This document shows positions 57,803 through 64,000 of a stretch of 64,000 nucleotides of DNA, in pieces. Within the stretch, counting starts at the first letter, position 1. Every line of letters begins with the position of its first letter. The stretch is from Streptomonospora litoralis (GTDB taxonomy: Bacteria > Actinomycetota > Actinomycetes > Streptosporangiales > Streptosporangiaceae). Under the pieces are notes generated by a model. That model saw only the letters and a program-made list of their open reading frames with translations, did no database searches and was not told the origin of the DNA. Position numbers and translations under genes: made by a program. Where the stretch lies: the NCBI RefSeq assembly GCF_004323735.1, contig NZ_CP036455.1, forward strand, positions 3,653,101 through 3,717,100, written 5' to 3'.

Positions 57803-58941
57803 CGCGGGGCCCCTTCCGCCGATTCGGCCGCGGCCGCCGGTGACGCGGCCGGGTCGGCGTCGCCCAGGACCGCGGTCAGCGCGCCGCCGATGCCCAGCTC
57901 CCGCGCGACGCCGCGCAACTCCGCGCGGACGCCCTCCGACAGCGGGACGCCGTTCCGGCGGCGATGGTCCGCACGTTCGGCCTCGGGTTCGCCGGGCAGG
58001 TACACGCGCCCGTGGCCCTCGGCGGCGGGCAGGGCGGCCACCTCCTCGGCCAGGCTTCCGACACGCGACGCGAACTCGTCGGCGGGCAGGAACACCTCCG
58101 GGCTCATCGCCAGGAAGAAGTGCCCCAGGTCCTGGGGGTGGTCGTCGTTGTCGTAGAGCGGCGGGATGTGCGGCCCGTGGCGCGACCCCGACAGCAGCGC
58201 GGAGAGCACCTCCACCAGCAGCGCCAGTCCCGACCCCTTGGCACCGCCCAGCGGCAGCAGGGAGCCGTCGAGGGCGGCGGCGGGATCGGTGGTGGGCGCG
58301 CCCTGGCCGTCCAGCGCCCAGCCCAGCGGAATCGACTGCCCGTTCTTGCCCGCCAGGATGATCTTGCCCTTGGCGACGTGGCTGGTGGCCATGTCGAAGA
58401 CGATGTCGGGGCGGCCTCCGGGGGTCGGCACCGCGTAGGAGACGGGGTTGGTGCCGAAGTAGGGGTCCTTGGCGCCCCAGGGGGCCATGGCCGCCGGTGC
58501 GCTGGTCGTGGCCAGCGCGACCAGCCCGGCGCGCGCGGCGCGGGCGGTGTAGTGGGCGAGCATGCCGCAGTGGTTGGAGTTGCGCACGCTGACCATGCCC
58601 ACGCCCGACTCGGCGGCCTTGGCGATCGCGGTGCCCATGGCCTGCTCGGCTGCGACGATGCCGGGGCCGTTTCCGGCGTCCAGCAGGGCGCTCACCGGGG
58701 TTTCGGTGAGGACCCGGCGCCGGGGGCGGGCCTCGACCAGGCCCAGCCGGAGCCGGTGGACGTAGATCCCGGTGCGGCTGACGCCGTGGGAGTCCACGCC
58801 CCGCAGGTCGGCCTCGACGAGGTGCGCGGCGATCGCCTCGGCGTCGGACGCGCTCAGTCCGGAGGCGGTGAAAATCGCCGCCACCAGTTCGCTCAGCCCT
58901 TCGGGTTCGACGCCGGCGGTCTGCCCGTTGTCGACGGTCAT
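57799..58941 (-). CDS. Ldh2-family NAD(P)-dependent 2-hydroxyacid dehydrogenase
   Basis: A 380-residue member of the malate/L-lactate/ureidoglycolate dehydrogenase (Ldh2) family. ADLRGVDSHGVSRT holds the catalytic histidine, then VRNSNHCGMLAHYT and FGTNPVSYAVPTPG are family signatures. It oxidises a 2-hydroxy acid to a 2-keto acid. The position next to a LarA-type racemase suggests that the racemase supplies the enantiomer this enzyme needs. A C-terminal fragment of another family member survives at 20570-20797. Confidence 0.88.
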   Translation of the reverse strand: MTVDNGQTAGVEPEGLSELVAAIFTASGLSASDAEAIAAHLVEADLRGVDSHGVSRTGIYVHRLRLGLVEARPRRRVLTETPVSALLDAGNGPGIVAAEQAMGTAIAKAAESGVGMVSVRNSNHCGMLAHYTARAARAGLVALATTSAPAAMAPWGAKDPYFGTNPVSYAVPTPGGRPDIVFDMATSHVAKGKIILAGKNGQSIPLGWALDGQGAPTTDPAAALDGSLLPLGGAKGSGLALLVEVLSALLSGSRHGPHIPPLYDNDDHPQDLGHFFLAMSPEVFLPADEFASRVGSLAEEVAALPAAEGHGRVYLPGEPEAERADHRRRNGVPLSEGVRAELRGVARELGIGGALTAVLGDADPAASPAAAAESAEGAPR

Positions 58942-59036
58942 GTGCTGTTCCCGCTTTCGTGTGGTGGTGTGGTGATCGGTCGGCCGGGGGCAGGCGTCCG
59001 CGCGGCGGGCCGGGCGCGGACGGCGCCCGGCCGGTG

Positions 59037-60293
59037 TCACGGCAGCAGCCTCCCCCCGGAGTCGAACCGCAGTTCGGGGGTGCGCTCGGTGACCTCGGCC
59101 TCCTCGTTTTCGGCGACCTCGGCCAGCACCGGGTCGGAGACCCACATTTCGTCGAGCGCGAGGGTGTTGTCGATGACGGCGAGACGCACGTCGGCCTCGC
59201 GCTCGGGCCGGAGCATGTCGCCCATGGCCGCCAGCACGGCCGCGTCGTCGGGATAGGTCATCGGCACCGCGGCGCGCTGCGGACCGCCGCTGGTCAGGCA
59301 GTTGAGGTAGGTGGCGCCGCGGTCGACGGCCCGGGCCAGGCGCTCGGTGGTGAAGTCGGCCAGGCCCATCCCGGTGGCGTTGCCGTGGGAGTCTTCGGCC
59401 AGGTCGAGTACCGCCAGGCAGCGGATGCGGGGGCGCTCGGGCTCGGCCATGCCTTCCAGCCGCAGCCGCCCGATCACGTTGGTGTCCATGCCGCAGCCGC
59501 TGTAGGACTTGCCCATCTCGCGCACCACGAGGGCGTCGAGGTCGTCGACGGGCAGCCGCGGCAGCAGGCGGCGGGCGCTCTCCAGCAGGCGCGCCTCGCC
59601 CTCCGCCATGCGGCCGGCGTCCAGCGCCTCGATCGCCGCCAGACCCTCGTAGGGGTCCTGGACCAGGCCGAGGCCGCCGATCAACGGAACGCGTGCCATG
59701 ACCGCGGAGCTGATCGCGGCGATCGCGTCGACCATGCTCGCCCAGCCGAGCCGGTGCACCATGGCCGCGCCGCGCGCCCGGCCCGCACCCACCGAGAGCA
59801 TCTTCAACAGGCCGCTCTCGTGCGGCCCGTGGAAGGAGGTGTGCGGTTTGATCCGGTTCACCGCTACGACGGCGTCGGCCGTGGCGGCCTCCTCCGCGAA
59901 GTACACCGGCAGCCCCGGCAGCGGGTCGCCGGTTTCGCCCAGGTCGGCCACCCGGTCCGAGCAGACGACGGGTGCGCCCAGCGCCTCCTCGGTGATGCCG
60001 AGGCTGTCGAGCACGTCGCGCTGGCCGGCCGGGGTGCCGCCGCCGTGGCTGCCCATCGCCGCGAACAGGAAGGGGCGGCAGCCGCGGTCGGCGGCCGCGC
60101 GCACCGCGCCGCGCAGCACGCCGACGACCCCGCCGATGCCGCGGCTGCCCGCGGTGAAGGCCACCCGCGCCCCGGCCGGTACGGCTCGGCGCTCCAGCAG
60201 GTCCGCCACCTCGGCGCGGGCCCGCTCTTCGGGGTCGGGCAGGGCCGCCGAAGGCAGGCTGCGCCGGATGCGGTTGAGGGGTACCGACCTCAT
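59037..60293 (-). CDS. LarA-family nickel-pincer racemase/epimerase
   Basis: A 418-residue LarA homologue. Residues known from lactate racemase are present: His in AAMGSHGGGTP (His108 type), His in NRIKPHTSFHG (His174 type), the cofactor-linking lysine in GLLKMLSVGAG (Lys184 type) and His in MVHRLGW (His200 type). Homologues include malate and short-chain hydroxy-acid racemases and gluconate epimerase, so the substrate need not be lactate. The full cofactor set larE, larB and larC is in the same operon. The start overlaps the tctA stop. Confidence 0.86.
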   Translation of the reverse strand: MRSVPLNRIRRSLPSAALPDPEERARAEVADLLERRAVPAGARVAFTAGSRGIGGVVGVLRGAVRAAADRGCRPFLFAAMGSHGGGTPAGQRDVLDSLGITEEALGAPVVCSDRVADLGETGDPLPGLPVYFAEEAATADAVVAVNRIKPHTSFHGPHESGLLKMLSVGAGRARGAAMVHRLGWASMVDAIAAISSAVMARVPLIGGLGLVQDPYEGLAAIEALDAGRMAEGEARLLESARRLLPRLPVDDLDALVVREMGKSYSGCGMDTNVIGRLRLEGMAEPERPRIRCLAVLDLAEDSHGNATGMGLADFTTERLARAVDRGATYLNCLTSGGPQRAAVPMTYPDDAAVLAAMGDMLRPEREADVRLAVIDNTLALDEMWVSDPVLAEVAENEEAEVTERTPELRFDSGGRLLP

Positions 60294-61816
60294 GCGCCGA
60301 CCCGCTCCCGCTCGCTCTCGGGGATCCGCCGGCGCAGCCGGCGGGCCAGCAGCGGCGCCAGCAGCGAGAGCGCGATGAGTGCCATGAGCACGACCGAAAG
60401 CGGCCGGGACAGGTAGTAGCCGAGCATGTCGCCCTGGGCCATGACGACCGACTGGCGCAATCCCTTCTCGGCGATGGCGCCGAGGATGAGGCCCAGCACG
60501 ATCGGTGCCGGGGGCACTCCGACCTTGCGCAGCAGGTAGCCGATTCCGCCGGCCGCCAGCATCACCCACACGTCGGCCATGCTGTTGTTGACCGAGAAGC
60601 TGCCCACGACGCACAGCGCCACGATGACCGGGACGAGCACGCCGATCGGCACGCGGGTGGCACGCACGAAGTAGCGGGCGCCGAGGATCGCGATGACCCC
60701 CATCAGCAGGTTGGCCAGCAGGAAGCCGAGGATGATCGCGTAGGTGATGCCGCCGGACTCGGCGAACAGCTGGCCGCCGGGCTGCAGCCCGTGGATGAGC
60801 AGCCCGCCGAGGATGACCGCGGTGGCCGACCCGCCGGGGATCCCCAGGGTCAGCAGCGGGATCAGGGCTCCGCCGGTGACGGCGTTGTTGGCGCACTCGG
60901 CGGCGGCCACGCCCTTGATGGACCCCTTGCCGAACTCCTGCTTCTCCGCCCCGCGGGCGAAGCGCTTGGCCTCGTTGTAACCGACCCAGGAGCCGACGTC
61001 GCCCCCGGCGCCGGGCAGGAGGCCGACGAAGACGCCGATGCCCGAGGAGCGCAGGATGGTGGCGGCGATCCGCCGCAGCTCGGCCAGCGTGGGCATCGCC
61101 CGCCCGCGCAGGCCTTCTGCCATGCCTTCGGGGGCCGCGCCGCGCCCCTCGGCCAGTACCAGCACCTGGGAGAGCGAGAACAGGCCGATCAGCGCGGGCA
61201 CCAGTTCGACGCCCGACTGCAGGGCGGTCGTACCGAACGTGAAGCGCGGGTAGCCGGTGAGGATGTCGATGCCGATGGTGGCCGCGAGCAGGCCCAGCGC
61301 GCCGGCCGTGAATCCCTTGAGCAGCGAGCCCGCGGACAGGCTGCCGATGATCAGCAGCCCGAACAGCGCGATCAGGAAGTACTCGGGAGCCGAGAACGCG
61401 AGTGAGACCTCGGCCAGCGGCGGCGCGAGCAGCAGCAGCGCGAACGCGCTGACGATGCCGCCGGTCATGGAGGCCAGCGCGGAGACGCCGAGCGCCTTGG
61501 CTCCCTTGCCCTGCAGGGTGAGCTGGTACCCGTCCAATGCGGTGGCCGCACCGGCGGGCGTGCCCGGGGTGTTGATCAGAATGGCCGAGAGGGAACCGCC
61601 GTAGGTGGCGGCGGCGTAGATGGCGGTGAGCATCGCGATGCCGGCCACGGGGTCCATGCTGAAGGTGACCGGCACCAGCAGCGCGATGCCCATCGTCCCG
61701 CTGAGTCCGGGCAGGGCGCCGATGAGGATGCCGCCGACGACTCCGGCGGCGACGGCGAGCAGAACGGCCGGCGTCAGCAGGTTGGCCAGCGCTTCGGCGA
61801 GCAGTGCGGTATCCAT
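60290..61816 (-). CDS. tctA: Tripartite tricarboxylate transporter, large subunit TctA
   Basis: A 508-residue membrane protein with about 12 helices. GIALLVPVTFSMDPVAGIAML, PGTPAGAATALDGYQL and the LIPLLTLGIPGGSATAVILGGLLIHGLQPG segment are typical of TctA. It is the permease that moves an organic acid delivered by TctC, driven by an ion gradient. It forms one operon with tctB (9 bp apart) and LarA-type gene (overlap). Confidence 0.9.
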   Translation of the reverse strand: MDTALLAEALANLLTPAVLLAVAAGVVGGILIGALPGLSGTMGIALLVPVTFSMDPVAGIAMLTAIYAAATYGGSLSAILINTPGTPAGAATALDGYQLTLQGKGAKALGVSALASMTGGIVSAFALLLLAPPLAEVSLAFSAPEYFLIALFGLLIIGSLSAGSLLKGFTAGALGLLAATIGIDILTGYPRFTFGTTALQSGVELVPALIGLFSLSQVLVLAEGRGAAPEGMAEGLRGRAMPTLAELRRIAATILRSSGIGVFVGLLPGAGGDVGSWVGYNEAKRFARGAEKQEFGKGSIKGVAAAECANNAVTGGALIPLLTLGIPGGSATAVILGGLLIHGLQPGGQLFAESGGITYAIILGFLLANLLMGVIAILGARYFVRATRVPIGVLVPVIVALCVVGSFSVNNSMADVWVMLAAGGIGYLLRKVGVPPAPIVLGLILGAIAEKGLRQSVVMAQGDMLGYYLSRPLSVVLMALIALSLLAPLLARRLRRRIPESERERVGA

Positions 61817-61825
61817 AGGTGCCCC

Positions 61826-62407
61826 CTACTCGAACAGCAGCCCGGCCGGGAGCGGCACGCTGAGCTGGTAGACGAACAGCAGCTGGACGAATGCGACGAC
61901 GCCGACCACGACACCGGCGAGGATGCGCCAGTCGCGCACTCCGCCGAACCACAGGTGGCCCAGCAGGTACAGCGCGGTCGCGGGCAGGAAGCCGATCACC
62001 TGGAGCAGCGCGATGTAGGCGACGACGACCAGCAGGGTCAGGGCGGGGCCGCGCAGCACACGGCGGCTCCACTCGCCGTCGCCGCGGGCCGAACCGGTGG
62101 TGGCGGTCTCCGGGGCGGGGGCGGAGCCGTCGGTGTCCGAGGCGGTGCCGGTGCCCGGTTCGGTGCCGGCGGTCGCGGCCGCCCCGGGGACGGCGGGCGA
62201 GCGGAGGGCGCGCACCGTGATCGCGACGGCCAGCACCAGCAGCAGTGCGAGGACACCGCGCGGCCAGGCGGCCGCCTGGGCGGATAGCCCCAGCGTGTAG
62301 GCCAGGAAGCCGAGCGAAACGGCTATCAGCGCCAGGCCGAGGATCAGGTCGGGCGACGGCGAGCGCCCTGTGCGCGCTCGGGTCGGCGATGGGGTCGAAC
62401 TGGACAT
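61826..62407 (-). CDS. tctB: Tripartite tricarboxylate transporter, small subunit TctB
   Basis: A 193-residue protein with four helices: a first pair near residues 20-62, a Thr/Pro/Ala-rich loop of about 45 residues, and a second pair near 115-180. This fits TctB. The ATG at 62407 follows GAGGAG; an in-frame ATG at 62425 lies upstream of that site. Confidence 0.82.
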   Translation of the reverse strand: MSSSTPSPTRARTGRSPSPDLILGLALIAVSLGFLAYTLGLSAQAAAWPRGVLALLLVLAVAITVRALRSPAVPGAAATAGTEPGTGTASDTDGSAPAPETATTGSARGDGEWSRRVLRGPALTLLVVVAYIALLQVIGFLPATALYLLGHLWFGGVRDWRILAGVVVGVVAFVQLLFVYQLSVPLPAGLLFE

Positions 62408-62545
62408 GGTCGGTCTGCTCCTCACACCGGCCCCGTGGCTGCGGGCCGGGATGCGGCGGGCTGCGCGGACGCTGCGGACACGGGGACGGCAGGCCGCCTG
62501 GTAATGGGTGTGCGGGACGGGCGGTGCGGGCGGTGCGGGCGCGGA

Positions 62546-62567
62546 GGCGCCGCCTCGGGGCGGCGCC
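62546..62567 (-). terminator. Hairpin between tctC and tctB, likely attenuator
   Basis: GGCGCCGCC (62546-62554) and GGCGGCGCC (62559-62567) form a perfect 9-bp stem with the tetraloop TCGG, inside the 208-bp gap between tctC and tctB. A partial stop or RNA-stabilising stem here would raise the amount of binding protein over the membrane subunits, as is common for such operons. Confidence 0.55.
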
Positions 62568-62615
62568 CGCGGTCACGCGGCTCGCACCCGGCGGTTTCGC
62601 GGCCGCCGAACCCGG

Positions 62616-63701
62616 CTAAACGGAGACCTGGGGGCCCCAGATGTACTTCCTGCCGATGCGGCGGGTGGTCTCGTCGTCCTGGGCGATCATCTTCCGGTAG
62701 GCCTCGGGGGCCCGGTAGTCGACCTCCAGCCCCTGCTTGCCGAGCTCCGCGGTGTGCTCGGGGTCGGTGATGGCCTTGCGGCAGGCGGTGCTGAGCGTGT
62801 CCACCAGGCCCGGATCGAGGCCGGCCGGACCGGCGATCCCGCGCGAGGACCACGACTCGACGCCGGGGAAGCCGGCCTCGGCCAGGGTCGGCACGTCGGG
62901 CAGGTACTCGGAGCGTTCCGGGCTGTTCTTCATCACCGCCACGACCTTGACCTCGCCGGACTCGTGGTGCGAGGTGAGTTCGCCGACGTTGGCGAAGACG
63001 ACGTCGACGTTGCGGCCGAGCAGGTCGGAGATCCCGTCGGCGGAGCCCTCGTTGTGCAGGACGCTGAACCGCGTCCGGTACCTGTCGCTGAGGCGCAGCG
63101 AGGCGTAGTGGTCGTCGCTGCCCACTCCCGTGGAGGTGACGATCAGCTCGTTGTCCTTCGCGTGGGCCATGAGCTCTCCGATGTCGCCGAACCGCTCGTC
63201 CTCGGGGTGGATGGCGATGGCGCCGTAGTCGGTCACCTGATTGGCGATGTAGGTGAAGGAGTCGGGGCCGACCTCCTCCCGGCCCAGGCGCGGGTCGAGG
63301 TAGCCGGTCATGAAGTTCGGTGAGTTGACGAAGCCGAGGGTGTAGCCGTCGGGGTCGGCCCGCACGATCTCGTTCCAGCCTGCCCATCCTCCGCCGCCGG
63401 GGCGGTTGACGATCTGGATCTCGCCGCCGAGCCGCTCCTCCAGGAAGGGCTGCAGGATCCGGGCGCCTACGTCGGTGCCGCCGCCCGCCGCATAGGCGAT
63501 GACGACCTGGATCGGCCGCTGCGGGTATCCGCCCCCACCGCCGCTTGCCGCTCCGCAGCCGCTGAGCAGGCCCCCGGCTGCGGCGCCGGCCAGGCCGAGT
63601 CCGCCCGCGCGCAGGAAGTTCCTGCGGTCGATCGCGGGTGGTCGTGGTGGTGGCGTTGGCTTTTCGGGCACGCCGAATCTCGCCTCCTTGGAATTTGGCA
63701 T
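62616..63701 (-). CDS. tctC: Tripartite tricarboxylate transporter substrate-binding lipoprotein TctC
   Basis: A 361-residue extracytoplasmic binding protein. Its N-terminus has a twin-arginine-like IDRRNFLRAGG, a hydrophobic stretch and the lipobox LLSGC, so it is a lipoprotein probably exported by Tat. YPQRPIQVVIAYAAGGGTDVGAR and IVNRPGGGGWAGWNEIVRADPDGY are the Bug-family signature; the ligand is usually a carboxylic acid. It is the first transporter gene of the operon, behind the GntR gene. Confidence 0.9.
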   Translation of the reverse strand: MPNSKEARFGVPEKPTPPPRPPAIDRRNFLRAGGLGLAGAAAGGLLSGCGAASGGGGGYPQRPIQVVIAYAAGGGTDVGARILQPFLEERLGGEIQIVNRPGGGGWAGWNEIVRADPDGYTLGFVNSPNFMTGYLDPRLGREEVGPDSFTYIANQVTDYGAIAIHPEDERFGDIGELMAHAKDNELIVTSTGVGSDDHYASLRLSDRYRTRFSVLHNEGSADGISDLLGRNVDVVFANVGELTSHHESGEVKVVAVMKNSPERSEYLPDVPTLAEAGFPGVESWSSRGIAGPAGLDPGLVDTLSTACRKAITDPEHTAELGKQGLEVDYRAPEAYRKMIAQDDETTRRIGRKYIWGPQVSV

Positions 63702-63775
63702 ACCTCTCCTGAGGAGCCGTGGTGAAAGGCGGCGCGTGCAGCGGGGGGTGGGGGCCGCCCCCGGTCGCGGAGGGC

Positions 63776-64000
63776 TCAGCCCTCGGTCGACTCCTGCTGC
63801 TGCGCGAGGAACTTGATCATGGTGGCCTCACCGGCTTCGAGGTGACCGATGAGCGCGGTGCGGGCCGCAGTCAGGTCCTTTCTTCCGATCGCCTCGCAGA
63901 CGTCCGTGTGCTCGCTGACGACCTCGGTCATCCGGCCCTCGTAGCCGGGCGCCAGATAGTGCCGGATGCGGTGGATCTGCTTCTCGTTGACGGCGTAGAA
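63776..64000 (-). CDS. GntR-family regulator, FCD domain (partial, cut by window end)
   Basis: Only the last 74 codons lie in the window. They read FYAVNEKQIHRIRHYLAPGY, then VSEHTDVCEAIGRKDLTAARTAL, then GHLEAGEATMIKFL, which is the C-terminal part of an FCD ligand-binding domain: HTDVCEAI, a Lys-Asp turn and the GHLE histidine. FCD regulators bind organic acids and metal, and are the usual controllers of tct and sugar-acid operons. It lies 74 bp upstream of tctC on the same strand. Confidence 0.75.
   Translation of the reverse strand, partial: FYAVNEKQIHRIRHYLAPGYEGRMTEVVSEHTDVCEAIGRKDLTAARTALIGHLEAGEATMIKFLAQQQESTEG

Noticed and set aside
59037-62576. 1179-codon minus-strand frame spanning LarA, tctA and tctB
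   Set aside because: Only the part from 60293 to 59037 reads as LarA. Upstream of the ATG the frame is an Arg/Pro-rich shadow of the tctA and tctB genes, which are in another frame.

Overview
The window is high-GC actinomycete DNA. Many genes start with GTG, ATGA/GTGA overlaps are frequent, and several actinobacterial families occur: DUF574-type SAM methyltransferases, Tat-exported glycosidases, LytTR and GntR regulators, and an ECF sigma factor with a DGPF partner. A member of the Nocardiopsaceae or a related filamentous actinomycete would fit, but the sequence alone does not prove the genus. I see no rRNA, tRNA or CRISPR array.

Region 1 (1-11085) is one tightly coupled plus-strand operon that looks like a specialised-metabolite cluster, and it is the most interesting part. 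It encodes a PLP-dependent alpha-oxoamine synthase, a free-standing ketosynthase, a MaoC-type hydratase, an amino-acid adenylation enzyme, a carrier protein, homologues of TrpD, TrpA, TrpF and TrpC (no TrpE or TrpB), a lone ectoine-synthase (EctC) homologue, an acyl-CoA-dehydrogenase-like enzyme and an alpha/beta hydrolase. Adenylation enzyme, carrier and dehydrogenase recall the trio that makes carrier-bound pyrrole-2-carboxylate from proline. Ketosynthase plus oxoamine synthase recall prodiginine bipyrrole assembly. The TrpD homologue keeps its PRPP/Mg features but has lost the usual anthranilate-contacting residues, so the Trp-like enzymes may build a fused pyrrole ring on an acceptor other than anthranilate.

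Region 2 (11105-19162) holds two sodium:solute symporter systems facing each other across a shared promoter region, with a LytS/LytTR two-component pair in the left operon and three AlgR-like direct repeats in the divergent promoter. A CapA-family protein follows. Region 3 (19163-25360) is poor in genes. It contains two copies of a long GC-rich composite repeat around a siderophore-interacting-protein gene, a remnant of an Ldh2-family gene, and a partly decayed tandem duplication of a GntR regulator module. A third partial repeat copy lies at 38.7-39.2 kb.

Region 4 (25361-38624) carries a DUF5134 membrane protein, a secreted GH43 arabinanase with a LacI-type operator, and a catabolic block: amidohydrolase diverging from CoA-transferase, citryl-CoA-lyase-like, intradiol dioxygenase and DoxX genes, then an IclR regulator and an aconitase. 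The amidohydrolase and CoA-transferase promoters share a palindrome. A MarR gene diverges from an MFS exporter. Region 5 (39395-52220) mixes three DUF574 methyltransferases, a xylan-type locus (GDSL esterase, NodB deacetylase, LacI regulator, GH10 xylanase) with a common operator-like palindrome, an ECF42-type sigma factor with its DGPF partner, an MFS exporter and an HxlR regulator.

Region 6 (52240-64000) is a minus-strand operon for uptake and catabolism of an organic or sugar acid: GntR/FCD regulator (cut by the window end), tripartite tricarboxylate transporter TctC-TctB-TctA, LarA-type nickel-pincer racemase, Ldh2-family dehydrogenase, cofactor genes larE, larB and larC, an IlvD/Edd dehydratase and a DapA-family aldolase.
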